Positions 15,824 to 23,889 of a stretch of DNA of 39,119 bases are shown piece by piece (the stretch's first letter is position 1; every line of letters starts with the position of its first letter). The notes below the pieces were generated by a model. The model was not told the origin of the DNA, did no database searches, and was given only the letters and a program-made list of their open reading frames with translations. A program made the position numbers and the translations under genes. Source of the DNA: Bacteroidales bacterium (lineage in GTDB: Bacteria; Bacteroidota; Bacteroidia; Bacteroidales; VadinHA17); NCBI GenBank assembly GCA_012517605.1, contig JAAYUS010000072.1, positions 1-39,119 of the forward strand, read 5' to 3'.

Positions 15824-16528
15824 ATGCATTTTAAAGATCCATACATAGAGATTTGTATTGAAGGGGCATCGTCGGTTTTCAGAGGTCTGACCCAGCAGGA
15901 GAAGGAAGAACTCGACCAGCACCACACTGTAAGCACATTCAGAAAGGGGCAGACAATTATTGGTGAGAATAGCAAGCCTCGCGGGATCACATGTCTTGTT
16001 TCCGGAAAAGCAAAACTTTGCAAGATCGGTGCCGGGAACAGGGAACAGATAATTAAACTTATCAGGCCTCAGAATTTCATCAGTTACAGATCGCTTTTTT
16101 CTGATAATTCATTTCCGTTCAACGTTGTTGCGCTTGAAGAATCGGCCGTTGTCGTATTTGAAAAACATGCAATGTCGCGTATGCTCAGGCAAAACGGAGA
16201 ACTAGCCGTCAGATTCATCAAAGCAGTTTCTGAAGATCTTGTATTTACATACAACAGGCTGGTGTCGCTTACTCAGAAGCATGTAAGGGGAAGGGTCGCC
16301 GAATCAATTCTTCTGATAATGGAAACTTATGGCCTGGCTGCCGATGGAAAGACACTGAAGGCAATGCTTTCAAGGGAAGATATTGCACATCTTTCAAACA
16401 TGACAACATCCAATGCCATAAGGACCCTTTCCGGTTTTGCCAGTGAACATGTAATTGAGCTGGATGGAAGGAAAATTCTGGTGATCGATCAGAAAAAGCT
16501 TGAAGCAATAAGCGAATCAGGGCAGTAA
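15824..16528 (+). CDS. Crp/Fnr-family transcriptional regulator
   Basis: 234 residues. Residues about 15-130 form the cyclic-nucleotide-binding-type beta roll: TFRKGQTIIGENSKPRGI, CLVSGKAKLCKIG, IKLIRPQNFISYRSLFSD and VVALEESAVVVFEK. A long dimerisation helix (about 130-170, EDLVFTYNRLVSLTQKHVRG) follows. The winged HTH is SREDIAHLSNMTTSNAIRTL, about 183-202. The Fnr-type N-terminal Cys cluster is absent, and I do not see the Arg/Ser pair needed for cAMP contact. The ligand is therefore unknown, as for most Bacteroidota members. A perfect palindrome at its promoter suggests self-regulation. It is transcribed alone, convergent with murF-alr. Confidence 0.93.
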   Translation: MHFKDPYIEICIEGASSVFRGLTQQEKEELDQHHTVSTFRKGQTIIGENSKPRGITCLVSGKAKLCKIGAGNREQIIKLIRPQNFISYRSLFSDNSFPFNVVALEESAVVVFEKHAMSRMLRQNGELAVRFIKAVSEDLVFTYNRLVSLTQKHVRGRVAESILLIMETYGLAADGKTLKAMLSREDIAHLSNMTTSNAIRTLSGFASEHVIELDGRKILVIDQKKLEAISESGQ

Positions 16529-16535
16529 AAGGAAA

Positions 16536-18998
16536 TCACTCGCGGTAGAAAATCCGTTTAACTCTTCCCGGTATTGATGTAAGGATCTCATAAGGTATTG
16601 TCTCACATTGCCTGGCTATTTCACCTATCGGTATGTTCAGCCCGAATATTTCGGCCTCATCGCCTTCAGAGGCATCAATTCCCGTAACATCAGCCATGCA
16701 GAGATCCATGCAGATCTTCCCGATTATTGGAGCTTTCGACCCATTGATGAACAGGTTCCCGTTTCTGTTCCCAAGCCTTCTGTTTAATCCGTCGGCATAT
16801 CCAACCGGAAGAATTGCAATATTCCTGTCGCTGTCTGACCTGTCGGTGAATCCATATCCTACAGCTTCTCCGGCAGGGATTGTTTTTATCTGGATTATCC
16901 TGGTCTTGAACCGGCTCACAGGTCTCAGCATAATTCCTTCATATGTTTCGGCGCCATAGATGCCGATACCTGGTCTTACCATATCGAACTGATATTGGGG
17001 AAATCTGGCGATGCCGGCTGTATTAAGGAGATGCAGAAGGAATGAATACCCTGTTCCCGATCTTATCCTTTCAGCGACTGAAATGAAAAGTGCAGCCTGT
17101 CGATGTGTAATTTCGTCAAATGAAGGATCGTCGGCAGCAGCGAGATGGGAAAATACAGACATTATCTTTATACATGAGAGTTCCTTAACTCTGCTAATCA
17201 GTTTGTCAATATCACCCGGCATAAAACCGAGCCTGTGCATTCCGGTATCAATTTTAATGTGAACAGGATAATTGTAAAGACCGTGCTTTGAGGCAGCATC
17301 GGCAAAACGTTCGAGACTCTGGAAGCTGTATATTTCCGGTTCCAGATTATTCTGTATCATAACAGCTCCCGACGAAATATCGGGATTCATCACAATAACA
17401 GGGATTGTCACGCCGGCCTTTCTGAGCTCAACTCCTTCATCAGTGTTTGCAACTCCAAGATAACTGACCCTGTGGTATTCCAGCAATCCTGAAATTTCCG
17501 AAGGCCCTGATCCATAAGCAAAAGCCTTGACCATAACCATTATGCGTGTTCCGGGATTCAGATTCTTCCTTACCTCATTCAGGTTTTCAGAAATAGCATC
17601 GAGGTTTATCTCAAGGACAGTAATATGGACCTGCTGTTCAAGAAGCCTGGCAATCCGTTCAAGCTGAAAAACCCTTGCTCCCTTTAAAAGCACTATCTCG
17701 TTATTGAAATCCTGACTATTGAAGTTGTGAATAAAATCATCTGTCGAATAAAAGAATTTTGCCTCCTCATCAAAAAGAGAACTGTTTTTCATCAGGGCAT
17801 GACCTATGCCAATGAATTTATCTATCCCTGTTTTTCTTAACAGGGCGGCGACTTCAGAATAAAGTTCCTTTTCCTCCCTGCCGCTCTGGACAAAATCGGA
17901 GAGAATAAGGGTGGTCCTGCGGTTATTCTGGCTTTTCAGGTATTCCAGTGCCAGTTTCAGTGATCCGGGATCAGAATTATAATAGTCTTCAATCAGCTGG
18001 CAGTTATTTATTCCTTCCTTCAGTTCCATACGCATTGCAACCGAAACAAGTCCGGCCAGTCCCTCAGCGATATTTTCATCCGGCAGACCCACGGCAAGGC
18101 AAGCCGAGGCAACAGTAACTGCGTTTTCAATTGAAGCCCTGTCCCTGAAGGGGATCACAGAGCTAATCATGCTGCCTTTATATGTAAATTTCAGAAGTGT
18201 GCCTTCATTACCCGAATTGCTCATTTCAACAAATACCCTGGCATCCCTGTCTGTGAATGACCAGTCAGTCAGATCCTTCTCTCTCAGCACCGGATCTTCA
18301 AGGATCGCCTCCCTGATAATGGGAGAATCGCTGCTGAAAATTATTGACTTTGCATTTGTGAACAATCTGAGTTTTTCCTTTGCCTTTGTTCTGATATCCC
18401 GGAAATTCTCACTGTGCGCATCGCCTATGTTCGTAATGATTCCAATATCAGGATCGATTACCCTTCTGAGCTTTTCCATCTCACCAGGCAATGAAATCCC
18501 GGCTTCAAATATCCCGAACTTATAAAGCGGATCGAGCTTCCAAACCGAAAGAGGAACCCCTATCTGCGAATTGTAACTCTTTGGACTCCTGACAACAGGA
18601 TAAACACGACCAAGAACATCTGCAAGCCATTCTTTAACAATAGTTTTGCCTGCACTGCCTGTAACGGCAAAAACGACAGATCCGAACATGGATCTTTTTG
18701 CAGCAGCCAGAAGCTGAAGAGCATCAATACTGTTCTGGCAAATTATAAAGGAAGCATCAGGATAAAGATCAGGATTTTCGGGAAGGCGACTGGCTATAAA
18801 GACCTTCACTCCCCTTCGGTATAAATTATCAATATATTTATGCCCGTCGTGGTTAACTCCTTTTATCGCTATAAATGCAGCATTTTCAGTATAACTTACC
18901 TGCCTGCTGTCGGTAAGCAGTTCCCTGACGATTGAATCAGGCGGCCCTGTTAATTTTCCGCCTGTCAGCCGTGCAATATCCGATACAGTAAAATCCAA
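16536..18998 (-). CDS. Bifunctional UDP-MurNAc-tripeptide:D-Ala-D-Ala ligase / alanine racemase (MurF-Alr fusion)
   Basis: 820 residues. The N-terminal MurF part (about 1-450) has an N-terminal substrate domain (DFTVSDIARLTGGKL), the ATP-binding P-loop TGSAGKTIVKEW (GSAGKT about 114-119), SPKSYNSQIGVPLSVW and the C-terminal Mur ligase domain (YYNSDPGSLKLALEYL). The C-terminal alanine racemase (about 455-820) has the pyridoxal-phosphate Lys491 in MVKAFAYGSG, LLNTAGIARFP, the catalytic Tyr715 in AVGYGFTD, ILPVGYADGLNRR and GKICMDLCMADVT. The racemase makes D-Ala; the ligase adds D-Ala-D-Ala to the muropeptide precursor in the cytoplasm. The fusion is known throughout Bacteroidota. 'KAFAYGSG' differs slightly from the usual KANAYGHG but keeps the Lys. 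It follows tdk with one base between them. Confidence 0.96.
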   Translation of the reverse strand: MDFTVSDIARLTGGKLTGPPDSIVRELLTDSRQVSYTENAAFIAIKGVNHDGHKYIDNLYRRGVKVFIASRLPENPDLYPDASFIICQNSIDALQLLAAAKRSMFGSVVFAVTGSAGKTIVKEWLADVLGRVYPVVRSPKSYNSQIGVPLSVWKLDPLYKFGIFEAGISLPGEMEKLRRVIDPDIGIITNIGDAHSENFRDIRTKAKEKLRLFTNAKSIIFSSDSPIIREAILEDPVLREKDLTDWSFTDRDARVFVEMSNSGNEGTLLKFTYKGSMISSVIPFRDRASIENAVTVASACLAVGLPDENIAEGLAGLVSVAMRMELKEGINNCQLIEDYYNSDPGSLKLALEYLKSQNNRRTTLILSDFVQSGREEKELYSEVAALLRKTGIDKFIGIGHALMKNSSLFDEEAKFFYSTDDFIHNFNSQDFNNEIVLLKGARVFQLERIARLLEQQVHITVLEINLDAISENLNEVRKNLNPGTRIMVMVKAFAYGSGPSEISGLLEYHRVSYLGVANTDEGVELRKAGVTIPVIVMNPDISSGAVMIQNNLEPEIYSFQSLERFADAASKHGLYNYPVHIKIDTGMHRLGFMPGDIDKLISRVKELSCIKIMSVFSHLAAADDPSFDEITHRQAALFISVAERIRSGTGYSFLLHLLNTAGIARFPQYQFDMVRPGIGIYGAETYEGIMLRPVSRFKTRIIQIKTIPAGEAVGYGFTDRSDSDRNIAILPVGYADGLNRRLGNRNGNLFINGSKAPIIGKICMDLCMADVTGIDASEGDEAEIFGLNIPIGEIARQCETIPYEILTSIPGRVKRIFYRE

Positions 18999-18999
18999 T

Positions 19000-19584
19000 T
19001 TACTTACCTTTTAAGGATTTGTTAAAGCAAGTCCTGCAAAGTGGCTCATATTTATCCTTTTCACCAAGAAGTACAACCTGTTCCTCATCGGATTTCCGGA
19101 ATGAGTACTGGGCAAGATTACCGCATCGCATGCATATTGCATGGACTTTGGTGATGAATTCCGCCACAGAGAGAAGTTTCGGTATGGGACCAAAAGGGTT
19201 TCCCATGAAATCCATATCCAGACCAGCGACGATAACCCTTATCCCTCCGTCAGCCAGTGAATTGCAGACATCAATAACAGATTCGTCGAAAAACTGCGCT
19301 TCATCTATCCCCACAACATCAACATCTCCGGCAAGAAGCAATATGGATCCGGCATTGTCGACAGGTGTCGAAACAATTGACTTCTCATCATGTGAAACAA
19401 CCCTTTTCTCAGAATATCTGTTATCGAGGGAAGGTTTGAATATTTCAACCCTCAGCCCTGCAAACTGGGCCCGGCGCAACCTCCTGATCAGTTCCTCGGT
19501 TTTCCCTGAGAACATCGAACCTGTGATGACCTCTATTGATCCTCTTCTGCCTTCTGCCCTGCCCAGATTCTCAAGAAAATCCAT
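19000..19584 (-). CDS. tdk: Thymidine kinase (type II)
   Basis: 194 residues, the usual length for type II thymidine kinases. The P-loop is [18 protein letters not shown] near the N-terminus. The Walker B and substrate regions are [13 protein letters not shown] and [17 protein letters not shown]. The zinc-binding lasso domain has CMRCGN and CRTCF. It phosphorylates thymidine to dTMP with ATP in the salvage pathway. The stop codon is one base from the start of murF-alr, so both are read from one transcript. That gene order is one I recall in other Bacteroidota. There is no clear TAnnTTTG box on this strand in the 114-base gap upstream. Confidence 0.96.
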   Translation of the reverse strand: MDFLENLGRAEGRRGSIEVITGSMFSGKTEELIRRLRRAQFAGLRVEIFKPSLDNRYSEKRVVSHDEKSIVSTPVDNAGSILLLAGDVDVVGIDEAQFFDESVIDVCNSLADGGIRVIVAGLDMDFMGNPFGPIPKLLSVAEFITKVHAICMRCGNLAQYSFRKSDEEQVVLLGEKDKYEPLCRTCFNKSLKGK

Positions 19585-19650
19585 AACCTTTATATCCTTC
19601 CGCGGATGCTAAATACGGAGTATTTGCGTTAAGACTTATATAATAATATT

Positions 19651-19658
19651 TACTTTTG
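19651..19658 (+). promoter_or_regulatory. Putative -7 element for the 19699 / rsmI operon
   Basis: TACTTTTG matches TAnnTTTG, 40 bases before the ATG at 19699. A TTTG at 19623-19626 is 24 bases upstream, slightly longer than the typical spacing but a possible -33 element. Confidence 0.5.
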
Positions 19659-19698
19659 CAAAGTAAGAAAATGCTTTGTTATTAACGCATCAAAACCG

Positions 19699-20418
19699 AT
19701 GGAATTAAACAGTACTATTGATATTATAATTAAGGATCTCAATGAAGCACGGGAAATCATCGACGATCTGAAGAAATATCCGGGAGTTCCTGAACTGCAG
19801 GTCGAACTGGCAAAAGCCAAGTGTAAAAGCGCCGCCGAGGTGATTGCACTTTTCAAGTCTGTTCCTTTCGCCCATCGGGAAGCAAGGGAATCAGTGCCTG
19901 TCAGGGAAGAGGCGAGCCATGAGAATGAAAAAACGGAGCCTGTTAAACCTGTCAGGGAATATCATCCTCCGGTTGTTGAGCCGAGGGCCGCAGCGGAAAC
20001 TGTAAAACCTGAGCCGGAAATTGTCCTTTCTCCTTCAGAGCCGGTTGTTAAATCAGCGCCTGAACCAAAAAAAGTGTCAGAAACTGCAATAATTGCCGAC
20101 CAGTTTTCACAGCCGGCAAGCTTCAATGAAGAGCTCGGAAGCCGCAAGCATGGAGATGATGTTCACGAAATTATCAGGACATTACCGCTTTCGAGCCTTA
20201 ACGAAGCAATTGGCATAAACGACAAATTCCTGTTTGTGAGGGAGATATTTAACGGAAACCAGGATGCTTACAATCAGGCTTTGCAAAAGCTCGAAACGGC
20301 AGGCAGCCTTTCCGATGCAAGGGCAATCATTGCCGGCTATACCGGAGAAGACAATGAAAATGAAGCCATAAAACAATTAATGGATCTCATTAAACGCAAG
20401 TTCCCTTCGCATGAGTAA
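19699..20418 (+). CDS. Conserved-looking cytoplasmic protein of unknown function, overlapping rsmI
   Basis: 239 residues and no signal peptide. Three segments are visible. Residues 1-55 are helical (LNSTIDIIIKDLNEAREIID and on). About 60-140 is a Pro/Glu/Val-rich, low-complexity linker (VKPVREYHPPVVEPRAAAE). About 140-239 is a compact C-terminal domain with LSSLNEAIGINDKFLFVREI, FNGNQDAYNQALQKLE and a terminal helix. The last part looks like a conserved domain I have seen beside rsmI in Bacteroidota, but I have no function for it. The acidic, Pro-rich centre suggests a flexible tether between two binding modules. The gene overlaps rsmI by 8 bases, so the two are translationally coupled. A role near ribosome modification is only a guess. 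Confidence 0.8.
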   Translation: MELNSTIDIIIKDLNEAREIIDDLKKYPGVPELQVELAKAKCKSAAEVIALFKSVPFAHREARESVPVREEASHENEKTEPVKPVREYHPPVVEPRAAAETVKPEPEIVLSPSEPVVKSAPEPKKVSETAIIADQFSQPASFNEELGSRKHGDDVHEIIRTLPLSSLNEAIGINDKFLFVREIFNGNQDAYNQALQKLETAGSLSDARAIIAGYTGEDNENEAIKQLMDLIKRKFPSHE

Positions 20419-21085
20419 ACTTTACCTGGTTCCAACTCCTATAGGCAACCTCAGGGATATCACCTACCGTGCTGTAGAGATCCTTGGAAGCGTGGACCTT
20501 ATCCTGGCTGAGGATACGCGCCAGGCTTCAAAGCTTCTGAACCATTACAGGATAACAACTCCGGTAAGATCGCATCATAAGTTCAACGAACATCAGAGCG
20601 TCGACGCAATATGTTCAAGGATACTCTCAGGAACAGATGTTGCCCTTATTTCAGATGCCGGAACCCCGGGAATCTCCGACCCGGGTTTTCTCCTCGTAAG
20701 GGCCTGTGTAACAAGGAATATTGAAGTTGAGACATTGCCGGGTCCGTCAGCTTTTCTCCCTGCCCTTGTAAATTCAGGGCTTCCATGTGACAAATTTTGT
20801 TTTGAAGGGTTCCTTCCTCCAAAAAAGGGAAGGACAAAAAGGCTCGCATTTCTTGCTTCAGAAGAAAGGACAATGATATTTTATGAATCCCCTTACAAGC
20901 TTTTGAGAACCCTTGATGACCTGTCGTCAGCTTTTGGGCCTGACAGGAAAGCGTGTGTTTCACGTGAACTTACAAAAATCTATGAGGAAAACATCAGGGG
21001 CACTCTTGATGAGGTTTCACGGCATTATAAAGCACATGCTCCCAAAGGGGAAATAGTTATAATTGTTGCAGGGAAAGAAAACTGA
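20411..21085 (+). CDS. rsmI: 16S rRNA (cytidine-1402-2'-O)-methyltransferase RsmI
   Basis: 224 residues. Tetrapyrrole-methylase fold with the RsmI signatures VPTPIGNLRDITYRAVEIL at the start, VDLILAEDTRQASKLLNHY, SDAGTPGISDPGFLLV and CFEGFLPPKKGRTKRL, then ESPYKLLRTLDDL and SRELTKIYEE. It 2'-O-methylates C1402 in the decoding centre of 16S rRNA using S-adenosylmethionine. It is slightly shorter than the Escherichia coli enzyme (about 286), lacking the C-terminal extra domain, which is usual in Bacteroidota. It overlaps the upstream gene by 8 bases, and the DUF5686 gene begins 20 bases later. Confidence 0.96.
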   Translation: MSKLYLVPTPIGNLRDITYRAVEILGSVDLILAEDTRQASKLLNHYRITTPVRSHHKFNEHQSVDAICSRILSGTDVALISDAGTPGISDPGFLLVRACVTRNIEVETLPGPSAFLPALVNSGLPCDKFCFEGFLPPKKGRTKRLAFLASEERTMIFYESPYKLLRTLDDLSSAFGPDRKACVSRELTKIYEENIRGTLDEVSRHYKAHAPKGEIVIIVAGKEN

Positions 21086-21105
21086 CAAATGATCCGCAGA
21101 AAAGT

Positions 21106-23835
21106 ATGATCTCCTGCTCTGTCAAAATAATGCTGAAAAGATCAGGCCTTACGTTACTGCCACTGTTCATACTTTCGCATTTTGCATCCGGACAAACACT
21201 TAACGGAAAGATCACGGATATTTCAGGTCAGCCTGTGCCTTATGCCACAGTATATATTCAGGAGCTGAAGTATGGAACCACATCAAACACAAATGGAGAT
21301 TATGAACTAAAACTTCCTGCGGGAAACTATACTGTAAATTATCAGAGTCTTGGCTTTGAACCTGTTTTTGAAAGCATTACCATTGCAGATGCCGTGGTTA
21401 CCAGGAATATTGTTCTGCCTGAGCAGATATACAACATTCCCGAAGTGAGGATTTCTCCTTCAGGGGAGGATCCTGCGATGTTCATAATGAGAAAGGCCAT
21501 CGGGCTTGCTCCGTATTATCTCAACTTCATTAATTATTACAAGGCTGATGTATACCTTAAAGGTAACCTCCATATAAGGAACATACCAAAGATTTTCGAG
21601 CGGTCGATGAGAATGAGAAGAACCGAAAACAATGTCTCGGTTTCTTCGGGCCGAAGATTCCGCGATCAGGAGGGAACCATAAAAGAAGGAGACACCTATC
21701 TTATGGAATCGTACAATGAAATTGAGTTTACGGCTCCCGACAGGTATGTACAGAGAGTAATATCCTACAATTCCTCATTCCCCGAGCAGGGCAATGAGGT
21801 GTCGCCCATGGAGTTCATCCAGGCAAGCTTCTATCAGCCTGTTCTTGCAGACATGGCCATCTCCCCGCTTTCACCCCAGGCCTTCTCCCATTACAACTTC
21901 AGGTATCAGGGCGCTTCACTGCAGGGAGACTATACAATAAACAAAATAGAGGTAGTCCCGAAAAGGAAAAGCCAGCAACTTTTCAAAGGGACTATTTACA
22001 TTATCGAGGATCTGTGGTGCCTTCACAGTCTTGATCTCACGAATGAGAATTTTGCAGGAAATATCAGGGTGCGCGAGCTTTACATTCCCGTAAAAGAGGA
22101 TATCTGGATGCCTGTCAGCCATCAGTTTGACATCGGCCTGAGTGTTTTTGGATTCAAGGCTGATGCCGGCTATACAAGTTCGGTGAAATACCTCGAAGTA
22201 AAACAGAATGAGAAACTTCAGAAACCGGGGGATATCGTTACCGGCTTTGCGGGGAGTTATTTCCAGGATACTGTTAAATCAGGAACAAGAAAAGAAATAG
22301 AAAGGTTACTGGATAAGGATGAGCTTTCCAACCGGGATATGGTAAGGCTTTCAAGACTGATGAGGAAGGAAACCGCAGAAAGCCGTCCCGACAGCGTTAA
22401 AAGCCTTGAGATAAAAGACAATACAGTCAGGATCATTGAAAAGGATGCCGCAGGAAAGGACAGCGCCTATTGGGCCTCTGTAAGACCTGTACCACTTTCT
22501 GATATTGAATTGAAAAGCCTGCAAAAAAGCGACAGTACACGGTCGAGTCAGAATAATTTACTGAGACCCCGCCTGGATTCGATTCCGGAAAAAGAAGGCC
22601 GTAAATCCTCTGCTTTCCGGAGAACACTGCACGATATGTTTTCGGGCCGGACATGGTCCGACACCACTGGTTTCAGTTTTGCATTCGGCGGGCTGGCCGA
22701 CCTGAACAATCTAAGCTTTAACACTGTTGATGGTTTCGTTTATGGCATCGATTTCAGGATAAATAAAAGGTTTGACAAAAGGAACAGCCTGGCTTTCTAC
22801 CCTGATGTAAGGTATGCGTTCAGCAGGGAATGCCTTCTGTGGCGGCTGAATGCCACCTACTCGGTAAACGGCAGAAACCGGCAGCAATATTATTTCCGTT
22901 CCGGGATGGCAAGCAAGGATATCGGGACCGGAGGAGGGATAAATCCGTTTATCAACAGCCTTTCATCGCTTCTTCTCAAAAAGAACTATCTCAGGCTTTA
23001 TGAAAGCAGGTATCTGACTCTTGGCTATGAGACAGATCTTAAAAACGGGATAAGGCTTGAGTTTTCGGCAGGCTATGAAAACAGAAAGGTACTTGAGAAT
23101 AATACCTCATTCTCTGTTTTCAGCAGAAGCAGGGAATATATGGAAAACATACCTGAAAATGAATACCTGCTTACCGGAGGCAATGAGGCAAACTTCCTCC
23201 GCGACATGAAGCATTTTGAAATTGTAACAAATGTTACATTTACTCCCCGTCAGAAATACAGGATGATTAATGGGACAAGGATACCTCAGGGGTCAGACTG
23301 GCCTTTATTCAGGGTGATATGGAAGCATGGCTTGAACCAGGATCTACAGGCGCCTGATTCTTACAGTCATTTCGACATGTTCAGGTTTGAAGTGTCACAG
23401 AACCGTGAAACCGGAGCTTTCAGTGAAATAAGATGGAACATCAGGGCCGGAGGATTTGCTGACAACAGGCAAATATCATATTATGATTTCTTCCATTTCA
23501 ATGCCCAGCCTCTTCCGATAGCAATAAACGACTATGATGATGCTTTCATGATACCTTCCTTTTACACCTTGAGCACGCCGGAATTCTTTGGGGAGGCACA
23601 TCTTAAATATACAACCCCATACCTTCTTTTAAAACTTCTACCGGGACTGAGCAATACACTGATAAGGGAGAATATCTCCCTTGGGTATCTGGGATCGAGG
23701 TTCCATGCAAATTATTTTGAAGTCGGCTACAGCCTGAGTGAGATCTTCCTTATTGGTGAAGCCGGAATATTTGCAGGATTTGACGACTTTACATTCCGTT
23801 CCGCAGGGTTAAGGTTTAAAATCAGATTTAATTAA
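21106..23835 (+). CDS. Outer-membrane DUF5686 protein with N-terminal carboxypeptidase-regulatory-like (CNA-B type) domain
   Basis: 909 residues from ATG 21106; an in-frame ATG at 21130 gives a more typical signal peptide (MLKRSGLTLLPLFILSHFAS) and may be the true start. Residues about 30-110 form a carboxypeptidase D regulatory-like beta sandwich: LNGKITDISGQPVPYATVYI, TNTNGDYELKLPAGNYTV-like and YQSLGFEP. The rest fits the DUF5686 family, large beta-rich proteins related in layout to TonB-dependent receptors but lacking a plug. Barrel-like strands run from about 520 to the end, with the C-terminus AGLRFKIRFN. It likely sits in the outer membrane. The function is unknown; the family is widespread in Bacteroidota. 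It probably shares the rsmI transcript. Confidence 0.85.
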   Translation: MISCSVKIMLKRSGLTLLPLFILSHFASGQTLNGKITDISGQPVPYATVYIQELKYGTTSNTNGDYELKLPAGNYTVNYQSLGFEPVFESITIADAVVTRNIVLPEQIYNIPEVRISPSGEDPAMFIMRKAIGLAPYYLNFINYYKADVYLKGNLHIRNIPKIFERSMRMRRTENNVSVSSGRRFRDQEGTIKEGDTYLMESYNEIEFTAPDRYVQRVISYNSSFPEQGNEVSPMEFIQASFYQPVLADMAISPLSPQAFSHYNFRYQGASLQGDYTINKIEVVPKRKSQQLFKGTIYIIEDLWCLHSLDLTNENFAGNIRVRELYIPVKEDIWMPVSHQFDIGLSVFGFKADAGYTSSVKYLEVKQNEKLQKPGDIVTGFAGSYFQDTVKSGTRKEIERLLDKDELSNRDMVRLSRLMRKETAESRPDSVKSLEIKDNTVRIIEKDAAGKDSAYWASVRPVPLSDIELKSLQKSDSTRSSQNNLLRPRLDSIPEKEGRKSSAFRRTLHDMFSGRTWSDTTGFSFAFGGLADLNNLSFNTVDGFVYGIDFRINKRFDKRNSLAFYPDVRYAFSRECLLWRLNATYSVNGRNRQQYYFRSGMASKDIGTGGGINPFINSLSSLLLKKNYLRLYESRYLTLGYETDLKNGIRLEFSAGYENRKVLENNTSFSVFSRSREYMENIPENEYLLTGGNEANFLRDMKHFEIVTNVTFTPRQKYRMINGTRIPQGSDWPLFRVIWKHGLNQDLQAPDSYSHFDMFRFEVSQNRETGAFSEIRWNIRAGGFADNRQISYYDFFHFNAQPLPIAINDYDDAFMIPSFYTLSTPEFFGEAHLKYTTPYLLLKLLPGLSNTLIRENISLGYLGSRFHANYFEVGYSLSEIFLIGEAGIFAGFDDFTFRSAGLRFKIRFN

Positions 23836-23840
23836 AATCA

Positions 23841-23889
23841 GTTGCAGGTTGCAGGTTGCTGGTTGCTGGTTGCAGGTTGCTGGTTGCTA
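23841..23889. repeat. Seven tandem copies of a 7-bp unit between DUF5686 and dnaB
   Basis: The units are GTTGCAG, GTTGCAG, GTTGCTG, GTTGCTG, GTTGCAG, GTTGCTG, GTTGCTA, with no gaps. They vary only at the sixth and seventh bases. The last unit supplies the dnaB stop codon on the minus strand (complement of CTA, 23887-23889). It is the whole gap between the two converging genes. Confidence 0.9.

Noticed and set aside
16269-16508. Minus-strand 79-codon open frame within the Crp/Fnr gene
   Set aside because: Antisense to the conserved HTH domain; shadow frame.
23841-23889. CRISPR-like or attachment-site array
   Set aside because: The unit is 7 bases with no spacers and no cas genes; it is a simple tandem repeat.
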